Below, piece after piece: positions 1 to 6,161 of a stretch of 6,477 nt of DNA; the first letter of the stretch is position 1; the number at the start of each line of letters is the position of its first letter. The notes under the pieces were generated by a model. The model made no database searches. It was not told the DNA's origin and saw only the letters and a list, made by a program, of their open reading frames with translations. Source of the DNA: Hyphomicrobiales bacterium (lineage in GTDB: Bacteria; Pseudomonadota; Alphaproteobacteria; Rhodobacterales; Rhodobacteraceae); the NCBI GenBank assembly GCA_003558415.1, contig PWLT01000298.1, positions 1 to 6,477 of the forward strand, read 5' to 3'. The position numbers and the translations under genes are program-made.

Positions 1-480
1 GGCTACAAGAACCAGATGCAGCTGCCGCGGCTGGAAAAGATCGTGCTCAACATGGGTATCGGCGAGGCCGTCAAGGACTCCAAGAAGATCAAGTCCGCCG
101 AGGCCGATCTGATGGCGATCGCCGGTCAGAAGCCGGTGATCACCAAGGCGCGCAACTCGATCGCCGGTTTCCGGGTGCGCGAGGGCATGCCGCTGGGCGT
201 CAAGGTGACGCTGCGCGGTGATCGGATGTACGAGTTCCTCGACCGTCTGATCAACGTGGCGCTGCCGCGCGTGCGCGACTTCCGCGGCGTGAAGGGCTCG
301 TCCTTCGATGGCAGCGGCAACTATGCACTGGGCATCAAGGAGCACATCGTTTTCCCCGAGATCAACTACGATCAGGTCGACGAGATCTGGGGGATGGACG
401 TCATCATCTGCACCACCGCGAAAACCGACGCGGAAGCGAAGGCGCTGTTGAAGAATTTCAACATGCCTTTCAACAGCTGA
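1..480 (+). CDS. rplE: 50S ribosomal protein L5 (partial, 5' end outside window)
   Basis: L5 sits in the central protuberance of the 50S subunit, binds 5S rRNA together with L18 and L25-type proteins, and contacts the S13 head bridge. The frame is open from base 1, and the first five codons (GYKNQ) continue the family sequence upstream of the first Met at 16. The true start is therefore before the window, and roughly 25 N-terminal residues are missing compared with the usual 179-187. The visible 159 residues hold the family hallmarks: [13 protein letters not shown] (about 11-23), GQKPVITKA (42-50), the VTLRG segment, RDFRG (92-96), FPEI plus YD (118-124), and a C-terminal TTAK with FNMPF. It ends with TGA, 20 nt before rpsN. 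In E. coli the spc operon is repressed by S8 binding near the rplX-rplE junction; that site would be outside this window. Confidence 0.98.
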   Translation, partial: GYKNQMQLPRLEKIVLNMGIGEAVKDSKKIKSAEADLMAIAGQKPVITKARNSIAGFRVREGMPLGVKVTLRGDRMYEFLDRLINVALPRVRDFRGVKGSSFDGSGNYALGIKEHIVFPEINYDQVDEIWGMDVIICTTAKTDAEAKALLKNFNMPFNS

Positions 481-500
481 GCGCGGGAGGGAGATCACAC

Positions 501-806
501 ATGGCCAAGAAAGCAATGGTCGAACGGCAGAAGAAGCGCGAGCGCATGGTCAAGCAGTACGCTGCCCGCCGCGCCGCGCTCAAGGAAATCGCCGCCGACG
601 AGAACCGCCCCATGGAAGAGCGCTTCAAGGCGAATCTCAAGCTGGCGCAACTGCCGCGCAATTCGTCGCCGACCCGGCTGCACAACCGCTGCCAGATCAC
701 CGGGCGGCCGAAGGCGTATTATCGCAAACTCAAAGTATCGCGGATCGCGCTGCGGGATCTGGCCTCGAACGGTCAGATGCCGGGCATGGTCAAGTCGAGC
801 TGGTAA
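501..806 (+). CDS. rpsN: 30S ribosomal protein S14 (long, zinc-independent form)
   Basis: S14 is a 30S head protein that binds the 3' domain of 16S rRNA near S10 and S3. At 101 residues this is the long form. The N-terminal half is highly basic and helical ([14 protein letters not shown]), followed by the C-terminal core [14 protein letters not shown] at about 51-64 and the conserved [21 protein letters not shown] segment. Only one cysteine (C64) is present, so the CxxC pairs of the short zinc-ribbon S14 are absent and the protein should not need zinc. It ends in the typical KSSW. The start is ATG 501 with a GGAGG at 486-490, 10 nt upstream. The stop TAA is fused to the rpsH Shine-Dalgarno sequence. 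No paralogous S14 is visible here. Confidence 0.98.
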   Translation: MAKKAMVERQKKRERMVKQYAARRAALKEIAADENRPMEERFKANLKLAQLPRNSSPTRLHNRCQITGRPKAYYRKLKVSRIALRDLASNGQMPGMVKSSW

Positions 807-816
807 GGAGGGGAAG

Positions 817-1215
817 ATGTCGATGAACGATCCTCTCGGCGATATGCTCACGCGGATCCGCAATGCGCAGATGCGCGGCAAGTCCACCGTGCGCACGCCC
901 GCGTCGAAACTGCGCGCCTGGGTGCTCGATGTTCTGGTCGAGGAAGGCTTCGTGCGCGGCTATGAAAAGACGGTCGACGCGCGCGGCCACGCGGAGCTGG
1001 AAATCAGCCTGAAATATCTTGATGGCCAGCCGGTGATCCGTGAGCTCAAGCGCATCTCGCGCCCGGGTCGGCGTGTCTATTCCGGCGCCAAGGAGATTCC
1101 GAGCGTGCGTAACGGGCTCGGTGTTTCGGTCGTCTCCACGCCCAGGGGCGTGATGTCGGACGCAGCGGCACGCGCCTCCAATGTTGGTGGCGAAGTGCTC
1201 TGCCGGGTATTCTGA
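817..1215 (+). CDS. rpsH: 30S ribosomal protein S8
   Basis: S8 binds helices of the 16S central domain, is a primary assembly protein of the 30S platform, and in E. coli is the translational repressor of the spc operon. The 132 residues match the family length. The N terminus [18 protein letters not shown], an N-terminal alpha/beta domain to about residue 70, and the C-terminal signature [15 protein letters not shown] (101-115) followed by GGEVLCRVF are all present. The start chosen is ATG 817, because the family begins MSMxDP; a second ATG lies at 823. AGGAGG at 806-811, 5 nt upstream, overlaps the rpsN stop codon. Gaps are 10 nt upstream and 9 nt downstream. Confidence 0.98.
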   Translation: MSMNDPLGDMLTRIRNAQMRGKSTVRTPASKLRAWVLDVLVEEGFVRGYEKTVDARGHAELEISLKYLDGQPVIRELKRISRPGRRVYSGAKEIPSVRNGLGVSVVSTPRGVMSDAAARASNVGGEVLCRVF

Positions 1216-1224
1216 GGAGGGAAC

Positions 1225-1758
1225 ATGTCTCGTATTGGAAAACGACCCGTCGAGCTGCCCTCCGGGGTCACGGCGACGATCTCCGGCCAGAGCGTCGAGG
1301 TGAAGGGACCCAAGGGCACCCGCAGCTTCACGGCCACCGACGATGTCCAGATCGCCCAGGAAGGCGATACGCTCACGGTCACCCCGCGCGGCAACTCCAA
1401 GCGGGCCCGTCAGCAATGGGGCATGAGCCGCACGATGGTGGGCAATCTGGTGCATGGCGTGACGCAGGGCTTCAAGCGCGAGCTGGAGCTCAGCGGCGTC
1501 GGCTACCGCGCCCAGATGCAGGGCAACAAGCTGAAGATGTCGCTGGGCTACAGCCACGACGTGGAGTTCGAAATTCCCGAAGGGGTCACGATCACCACAC
1601 CCAAGCAGACCGAGATCGTCGTCGAGGGGATCGACCAGCAGCTCGTCGGTCAGGTCGCCGCAAATATCCGTGAGTGGCGCAGGCCCGAGCCCTACAAGGG
1701 CAAGGGTATCCGCTATAAGGAAGAGTACATCCTCCGCAAGGAAGGCAAGAAGAAGTAA
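1225..1758 (+). CDS. rplF: 50S ribosomal protein L6
   Basis: L6 lies at the base of the L7/L12 stalk near the sarcin-ricin loop of 23S rRNA and is needed for late 50S assembly and factor binding. The 177 residues fit the family exactly and form the usual two repeated beta-rich domains. The first (about 1-82) begins [15 protein letters not shown] and has VEVKGPKG at 24-31. The second (83-177) contains [23 protein letters not shown] and the signature [13 protein letters not shown] at 152-164. It ends in a basic KKK tail. The start is ATG 1225; the AGGAGG at 1215-1220 overlaps the rpsH stop (TGAGGAGG) and leaves only 4 nt to the start, which is rather short. Confidence 0.98.
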   Translation: MSRIGKRPVELPSGVTATISGQSVEVKGPKGTRSFTATDDVQIAQEGDTLTVTPRGNSKRARQQWGMSRTMVGNLVHGVTQGFKRELELSGVGYRAQMQGNKLKMSLGYSHDVEFEIPEGVTITTPKQTEIVVEGIDQQLVGQVAANIREWRRPEPYKGKGIRYKEEYILRKEGKKK

Positions 1759-1769
1759 GGGCGCATCAG

Positions 1770-2129
1770 ATGGCGAACACGAAACGAGATCTGTTCCGCA
1801 AGCGCCGCCTGCGCGTTCGGAGCAAACTGCGGAAGACGGCCAACGGGCGCGCGCGCCTGTCGGTTCACCGCTCGAACAAGAACATCAGCGTTCAGCTGAT
1901 CGACGACGCGCGCGGCGTGACGCTCGCCTCGGCCTCCTCGCTCGAGAAGGATCTGGGCCTCGTCGGGCGCAACAATGTCGAAGCCGCCGCGAAGATCGGC
2001 GCCAAGATTGCCGAGCGCGCCAAGGCCGCCGGCGTGGACGATTGCTACTTCGACCGGGGCGGGCTGCTCTTTCACGGGAAGGTCAAGGCGCTCGCCGATG
2101 CCGCCCGTGAAGGCGGCCTGAAGTTCTGA
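1770..2129 (+). CDS. rplR: 50S ribosomal protein L18
   Basis: L18 binds 5S rRNA and helps deliver it to the central protuberance with L5. The 119 residues match the family length (E. coli 117). A very basic N terminus (about residues 1-25, rich in Arg and Lys) precedes [18 protein letters not shown]. The C terminus has the conserved FDRGG followed by [19 protein letters not shown]. The start is ATG 1770. Its Shine-Dalgarno sequence is the weakest in this run, a TAAGGG at 1756-1761 built from the rplF stop, 8 nt upstream, so rplR probably depends on ribosomes finishing rplF. Confidence 0.98.
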   Translation: MANTKRDLFRKRRLRVRSKLRKTANGRARLSVHRSNKNISVQLIDDARGVTLASASSLEKDLGLVGRNNVEAAAKIGAKIAERAKAAGVDDCYFDRGGLLFHGKVKALADAAREGGLKF

Positions 2130-2139
2130 GGAGACGATA

Positions 2140-2691
2140 ATGGCAAGACAAGACAACCGCAGGGGTCGCGACCGCGATGAAACCCCCGAATTCGCCGATC
2201 GTCTCGTCGCGATCAACCGGGTGAGCAAGACGGTCAAGGGGGGCAAACGCTTCGGCATTGCCGCGCTCGTCGTCGTGGGTGACCAGAAGGGGCGCGTGGG
2301 CTTCGGCAAGGGCAAGGCCAAGGAAGTGCCCGAGGCGATCCGCAAGGCGACCGAGCAGGCAAAGCGCCAGATGATCCGGGTGCCGCTGCGCGAGGGCCGC
2401 ACGCTCCATCACGATATCGAGGGGCGCCACGGCGCCGGTCGCGTGGTGATGCGCTCGGCTGTGCCGGGGACCGGCATCATCGCGGGCGGTCCGATGCGTG
2501 CGGTGTTCGAGATGCTCGGCCTCCAGGACGTGGTGGCCAAGTCTATCGGCACCCAGAACCCCTACAACATGATCCGCGCCACGATCGACGGTCTGCGCAA
2601 GGAAAACAGCCCCCGCATGGTCGCGCAGCGTCGCGGCAAGAAGGTGGCCGACATCCTGCACAAGCCCGAGACCGAGGCGGCGGAAGCGTAA
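2140..2691 (+). CDS. rpsE: 30S ribosomal protein S5
   Basis: S5 lies on the solvent side of the 30S at the mRNA entry region, contributes to decoding fidelity, and is the classic site of ram and spectinomycin-resistance mutations. The 183 residues are somewhat longer than E. coli S5 (167), owing to an Arg/Asp-rich N terminus ([12 protein letters not shown], about 8-18) and an acidic Ala/Glu tail. The double-stranded-RNA-binding-like domain spans about 19-84: [18 protein letters not shown], then [20 protein letters not shown] at 51-70. The C-terminal domain has [15 protein letters not shown] (110-124), [13 protein letters not shown] (140-152) and [11 protein letters not shown]. The loop around [10 protein letters not shown], where spectinomycin-resistance changes map in other species, looks wild type. 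The start is ATG 2140; AGGAG 2129-2133 overlaps the rplR stop. Confidence 0.98.
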   Translation: MARQDNRRGRDRDETPEFADRLVAINRVSKTVKGGKRFGIAALVVVGDQKGRVGFGKGKAKEVPEAIRKATEQAKRQMIRVPLREGRTLHHDIEGRHGAGRVVMRSAVPGTGIIAGGPMRAVFEMLGLQDVVAKSIGTQNPYNMIRATIDGLRKENSPRMVAQRRGKKVADILHKPETEAAEA

Positions 2692-2704
2692 GGAGCGTCA
2701 AGAG

Positions 2705-2893
2705 ATGGCCAAAACCATCGTCGTCAAGCAGATCGCCTCGCCGATCCGCCGCCCCGATGTTCAGCGCCGCACGCTGATCGGGCTGGGGCTCAACAAGATG
2801 CACCGCACTCGCGAGCTGGAGGACACGCCCGCCGTGCGCGGCATGGTCGCCAAGATCCCGCATCTGGTGCAGATCGTCGAGGAACGCGGCTGA
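2705..2893 (+). CDS. rpmD: 50S ribosomal protein L30
   Basis: L30 is a small single-domain 50S protein that binds 23S rRNA. The 62 residues match the bacterial short form (about 58-63). Visible hallmarks are the N-terminal strand [15 protein letters not shown], the family segment [24 protein letters not shown] at about 26-49, and the closing VQIVEE. The wording is very close to what I remember of Rhodobacteraceae L30, the best single taxonomic clue in the window. The start is ATG 2705; AGGAG 2691-2695 is fused to the rpsE stop codon (TAAGGAG), 9 nt upstream. After its TGA the tight packing of the operon breaks, with a 107-nt spacer before rplO. Confidence 0.98.
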   Translation: MAKTIVVKQIASPIRRPDVQRRTLIGLGLNKMHRTRELEDTPAVRGMVAKIPHLVQIVEERG

Positions 2894-2904
2894 AGGCCGC
2901 GCTG

Positions 2905-2931
2905 CCGCATGGGCGCGAGCGCCCATCGCGG
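2905..2931 (+). other. GC-rich stem-loop in the rpmD-rplO spacer
   Basis: CCGC at 2905-2908 and ATGGGCG at 2909-2915 pair with CGCCCAT (2920-2926) and GCGG (2928-2931) around a CGAG loop at 2916-2919. This gives 11 base pairs with a single bulged C at 2927 on the 3' arm. It begins 12 nt after the rpmD stop. No U-tract follows (the next bases are ACCAAGG), so it is not a standard intrinsic terminator. It could protect the 3' end of processed rpmD-side mRNA, be an RNase target, or bind a protein. The pairing is seen directly; the function is inference. Confidence 0.6.
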
Positions 2932-2948
2932 ACCAAGGCATACGCCGT

Positions 2949-2975
2949 GGCCGGTCCCGTCTCGCTTCGGGGGCC
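2949..2975 (+). other. Possible second, weaker stem-loop upstream of rplO
   Basis: GGCC (2949-2952) and CCCG (2956-2959) can pair with CGGG (2968-2971) and GGCC (2972-2975). The stem has 8 base pairs, a 3-nt bulge (GGT) on the 5' side and an 8-nt loop. It ends 13 nt before the rplO Shine-Dalgarno sequence. In a sequence this rich in G and C, such a stem may be chance. It is listed because it fills the rest of the 107-nt spacer, which holds no gene of its own. Confidence 0.3.
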
Positions 2976-2988
2976 GCGTCCGGCAGAC

Positions 2989-2993
2989 AGGAG
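2989..2993 (+). promoter_or_regulatory. Ribosome binding site that fixes the rplO start
   Basis: AGGAG lies 7 nt upstream of ATG 3001. The reading frame is open further upstream to a GTG at 2947, but that codon has no Shine-Dalgarno sequence, and its 18 extra codons do not resemble the L15 family, which begins MKLNELR. Confidence 0.85.
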
Positions 2994-3000
2994 AAGCGAC

Positions 3001-3486
3001 ATGAAACTCAACGAATTGCGCGACAACCCCGGCGCGACCAAGGGGCGGATGCGCGTGGGCCGCGGCGCCGGCTCCGGCAAGGGCAAGACCGCCGGGCGCG
3101 GCATCAAGGGTCAGAAATCCCGCTCGGGCGTGGCGATCAATGCCTTCGAGGGCGGCCAGATGCCGCTCTATCAGCGGCTTCCCAAGCGCGGTTTCACCAA
3201 TCCCAACCGCAAGGCCTGGGCGGTGGTCAATCTCGGCCTGATCCAGAAATTCATCGACGCGGGCAAGATCGATCCCAAGACCCCGATCACCGAGGAGGTG
3301 CTCGTCGGCTCCGGTCTTGTACGGCGCAAGCGCGACGGGATTCGGGTTCTGGCGAAGGGCGAGTTCAAGGCCAAGGCGGAAATCCGCGTCTCCGGCGCAT
3401 CGAAATCCGCCGTGACAGCGGTGGAGGCGGCGGGCGGCACGCTCAGCGTCACGGCCGTGTCAACGCAAGAGGCGGCGACCGAATAA
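3001..3486 (+). CDS. rplO: 50S ribosomal protein L15
   Basis: L15 is an early-to-middle 50S assembly protein with a long basic N-terminal extension that threads into 23S rRNA. The 161 residues are slightly longer than E. coli L15 (144), with the extra length mostly in an Ala/Thr/Glu-rich C terminus. The N terminus [45 protein letters not shown] Gly/Arg/Lys extension (about 1-43) is typical. It is followed by [17 protein letters not shown] (49-65) and the globular C-terminal domain with [22 protein letters not shown] at about 125-146. ATG 3001 is chosen on family start and Shine-Dalgarno sequence. It is the only r-protein gene here flanked on both sides by long hairpin-bearing spacers (107 nt before, 103 nt after), so its dosage could be set separately from the upstream genes. 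Confidence 0.97.
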   Translation: MKLNELRDNPGATKGRMRVGRGAGSGKGKTAGRGIKGQKSRSGVAINAFEGGQMPLYQRLPKRGFTNPNRKAWAVVNLGLIQKFIDAGKIDPKTPITEEVLVGSGLVRRKRDGIRVLAKGEFKAKAEIRVSGASKSAVTAVEAAGGTLSVTAVSTQEAATE

Positions 3487-3495
3487 ACGGTTGTG

Positions 3496-3512
3496 GGCGG
3501 CGGACATGCCGC
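3496..3512 (+). other. GGCGGCG element / small stem-loop after rplO
   Basis: GCGGC (3497-3501) pairs with GCCGC (3508-3512) around a 6-nt loop. The overlapping GGCGGCG at 3496-3502 is also complementary to CGCCGCC at 3538-3544, which is inside the left arm of the large downstream hairpin. It is thus an alternative partner for that arm. The pairings are visible; whether they compete in the cell is unknown. Confidence 0.35.
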
Positions 3513-3536
3513 TTACATCTGCGCTCATGGTTTCCT

Positions 3537-3568
3537 GCGCCGCCGACCGGGAGCCGGTCCGGCGGCGC
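3537..3568 (+). other. Strong stem-loop in the rplO-secY spacer
   Basis: The left arm 3537-3550 (GCGCCGCC then GACCGG) pairs with the right arm 3554-3568 (CCGGTC, one bulged C, GGCGGCGC) around a GAG loop at 3551-3553. The stem is 14 base pairs, almost all G-C, making it the most stable hairpin I found between genes. It ends 21 nt before the secY ATG. The following bases are TGTGATTGAAAG, with no U-tract, so it does not look like a Rho-independent terminator. Possible roles are a processing or stability boundary between r-protein and secY-adk messages, a pause site, or a protein-binding site limiting secY. Confidence 0.75.
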
Positions 3569-3576
3569 TGTGATTG

Positions 3577-3583
3577 AAAGAGA
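3577..3583 (+). promoter_or_regulatory. Weak ribosome binding site of secY
   Basis: Upstream of ATG 3590 the best purine run is AAAGAGA, with only a 4-base AGAG match to the anti-Shine-Dalgarno sequence. The r-protein genes have AGGAG or AGGAGG. This suggests lower initiation on secY, fitting the smaller number of translocons than ribosomes, but it is inference. Confidence 0.5.
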
Positions 3584-3589
3584 CAGTGC

Positions 3590-4944
<1,355 letters not shown>

Positions 4945-4948
<4 letters not shown>

Positions 4949-5604
4949 ACATCATTCTTCTGGGCCCGCCCGGGGCCGGCAAGGGCACCCAGGCACGCCG
5001 CCTGGTCGAGAAGCACGGCATGATGCAGCTCTCCACCGGCGACATGCTGCGCGCCGCGCGGGCCAGCGGCACGGCGATGGGCCGCAAGGTGGCCGAGGTG
5101 ATGGACCGCGGCGAGCTCGTCACCGACGAAATCGTGATCGGGCTGATCGAGGAGCAGCTCGATGCCGGTGCAAGTGGCGGGTTCATTTTCGACGGGTTTC
5201 CGCGCACGCTGGCGCAGGCTGATGCCCTTGGCGAACTGCTGGAACGCAAGGCCCAGCCGCTGAGCGCTGCCATCGAGATACAGGTGGATGACGATGCGTT
5301 GGTGCGCCGTATCACGGGGCGCTTCACCTGTGCCGATTGCGGCGCGGTTTATCACGACGAAACCCGCCCGACCGAAAAGGATGGCGTTTGCGATTCCTGC
5401 GGGAGCACCAATCTGCAGCGCCGCGCCGACGACAATGAAGACAGCCTCCGCCAGCGGCTGCTCGAATATTACAAGAAGACATCGACGCTGCTGGGTTACT
5501 ATTATGCGCTCGGCCTGCTCAGGCGGGTGGATGGCATGGCGTCGACCGACGAGGTCGCGGCGGCAATCGAAGGTGCGATCAGGGGCGAGCTCGTGCGCTC
5601 TTGA
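4945..5604 (+). CDS. adk: Adenylate kinase with tetra-cysteine (zinc-type) lid
   Basis: Adk is a cytosolic enzyme that interconverts ATP plus AMP with two ADP. At 219 residues it is the long bacterial form. The P-loop GPPGAGKGT is at 7-15, the AMP-binding LSTGDMLR at 29-36, the signature [12 protein letters not shown] at 80-91, and conserved lid arginines flank the lid (R122, R126, R159, R160, R171). The lid (about 126-162) carries C129, C132, C149 and C152, a CX2C-X16-CX2C arrangement with the spacing of metal-binding Adk lids. E. coli Adk lacks these cysteines. Structural zinc (or iron) binding is known for the Paracoccus enzyme, so this fits the lineage. The ATG overlaps the secY stop by 4 nt; only a weak AAGGGA (4928-4933) lies upstream, so translation is probably coupled to secY. 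Confidence 0.98.
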
Positions 5605-5611
5605 CGAGCGC
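5595..5611 (+). other. Stem-loop overlapping the adk stop codon
   Basis: GCGCTC (5595-5600) and GAGCGC (5606-5611) form a perfect 6-bp stem around TTGAC, so the adk TGA lies in the loop. It is followed by TAAAAAGC rather than a U-tract, so it is not an intrinsic terminator on this strand. It may mark or protect the mRNA end after adk, or may be chance. Confidence 0.35.
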
Positions 5612-5652
5612 GTAAAAAGCTCCTAGGCAGCCGCTCTCGCAAAGGAATCGTC

Positions 5653-5681
5653 TTGACAGATCCGCGTGTCGCGAATCGGTC
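5653..5681 (+). promoter_or_regulatory. Candidate sigma70-type promoter for rpsM-rpsK (alpha operon)
   Basis: A perfect -35 consensus TTGACA lies at 5653-5658. With 17-nt spacing the -10 position is 5676-5681 (TCGGTC), which matches TATAAT poorly; 16-nt spacing gives ATCGGT. Alphaproteobacterial housekeeping promoters often combine a good TTGAC with a loose -10, so the call is plausible but unproven. Transcription would begin near 5688, giving an rpsM leader of about 90 nt. It stands in the longest gap of the window, just where the alpha operon starts, which supports a separate promoter in addition to read-through from adk. Confidence 0.5.
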
Positions 5682-5698
5682 TGAGTTGGGCGGATCTG
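5657..5698. repeat. Perfect 9-bp inverted repeat around the rpsM promoter
   Basis: CAGATCCGC (5657-5665) is exactly repeated in inverse orientation as GCGGATCTG (5690-5698), 24 nt apart. The left half overlaps the end of the TTGACA element and the right half sits at about the expected transcription start. The dyad centre falls on the -10 region. Half-site centres are 33 bp apart, close to three DNA turns. It could be an operator for a DNA-binding protein. RNA from the local promoter would lack the left arm, so an RNA hairpin would form only in read-through transcripts from adk. Confidence 0.5.
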
Positions 5699-5699
5699 A

Positions 5700-5725
5700 C
5701 GGACGGGAAGATGCGTTCCGGTCCG
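5700..5725 (+). other. First leader hairpin upstream of rpsM
   Basis: C5700 plus GGACGGGAA (5701-5709) pair with TTCCGGTCC (5716-5724) plus G5725, giving 9 base pairs with one internal G-G mismatch (5705/5720) and a 6-nt GATGCG loop. It begins about 12 nt after the predicted transcription start. Confidence 0.4.
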
Positions 5726-5738
5726 GGTTGTGAAAAAA

Positions 5739-5758
5739 GGTTCTGGGGTCACGGAACC
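5739..5758 (+). other. Second leader hairpin, just before the rpsM ribosome binding site
   Basis: GGTTCTG (5739-5745) pairs with CGGAACC (5752-5758), seven pairs including one G-U, around a GGGTCA loop. It ends 7 nt before the AAGGA of rpsM. With the hairpin at 5700-5725 it forms a compact structured leader reminiscent in layout of autoregulated r-protein leaders. No known RNA family was recognised. Confidence 0.4.
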
Positions 5759-5765
5759 GCAACAA

Positions 5766-5770
5766 AAGGA
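5766..5770 (+). promoter_or_regulatory. Ribosome binding site that fixes the GTG start of rpsM
   Basis: AAGGA lies 7 nt upstream of GTG 5778. The frame is open upstream to a GTG at 5730, but that codon has no good Shine-Dalgarno sequence, and its 16 extra codons do not resemble S13, which begins [10 protein letters not shown]. Confidence 0.85.
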
Positions 5771-5777
5771 ACTCTTC

Positions 5778-6146
5778 GTGGCACGAATAGCTGGCGTCAA
5801 CATCCCCACGGGCAAGCGCACCCCCATCGCGCTGACCTATATCCACGGCATCGGTCCCTCCAGCGCGGCGCGAATTTGCGAAGCCGTCGGCGTGAATCCC
5901 GCTCAGCGGGTGAACGAGCTGTCGGATGCCGAAATCATGGCCATCCGCGAATACATCGATGCCAACTACACCGTCGAGGGCGACCGGCGCCGCGAGGTGC
6001 AGATGAACATCAAGCGGATGATGGATATGGGCTCATATCGCGGCCTGCGCCATCGCCGCAACCTCCCCGTGCGCGGTCAGCGCACCCATACCAACGCCCG
6101 TACGCGCAAGGGGCCTGCCAAGGCCATTGCGGGCAAGAAGAAATAA
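5778..6146 (+). CDS. rpsM: 30S ribosomal protein S13
   Basis: S13 is a 30S head protein that contacts P-site tRNA and forms the B1 bridges with L5 and 23S rRNA. With the GTG start the product has 122 residues, the usual alphaproteobacterial length. [26 protein letters not shown] begins the helix-two-turn-helix fold, and [20 protein letters not shown] (67-85) and the signature [14 protein letters not shown] (96-109) follow, with a basic tail ending GKKK. It is the first gene of the alpha operon and follows a 173-nt spacer with a candidate promoter and two hairpins. In E. coli this junction is where S4 represses the operon by binding a leader pseudoknot, and the E. coli rpsM also starts with GUG as I recall. 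Whether an equivalent control works here is not shown. Confidence 0.97.
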   Translation: MARIAGVNIPTGKRTPIALTYIHGIGPSSAARICEAVGVNPAQRVNELSDAEIMAIREYIDANYTVEGDRRREVQMNIKRMMDMGSYRGLRHRRNLPVRGQRTHTNARTRKGPAKAIAGKKK

Positions 6147-6161
6147 GGGGAGAGCGAGCAA

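Noticed and set aside
790..2661. Long minus-strand open frames opposite rpsH, rplF, rplR and rpsE
   Set aside because: They mirror conserved r-protein genes, resemble no family I know, and have no separate ribosome binding site or spacing; they are shadows.
2947..3000. N-terminal extension of L15 from GTG 2947
   Set aside because: The added 18 residues do not match L15, there is no Shine-Dalgarno sequence, and a good AGGAG precedes ATG 3001.
3574..3579. TTGAAA as a -35 element for a secY promoter
   Set aside because: It lies 11 nt before the secY ATG, which would put the transcription start inside the coding region.
3537..3580. Rho-independent terminator between rplO and secY
   Set aside because: The stem is strong, but no run of T follows on either strand, so the intrinsic terminator criteria are not met.
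5697..5751. Pseudoknot between TGAC (5697-5700) and GTCA (5748-5751) in the loop of the second rpsM leader hairpin
   Set aside because: Only four base pairs, using C5700 that also closes the first hairpin; too short to claim without covariation.
5730..5777. N-terminal extension of S13 from GTG 5730
   Set aside because: The family starts [10 protein letters not shown] at GTG 5778, which has AAGGA 7 nt upstream; the extra codons lie in the hairpin leader.
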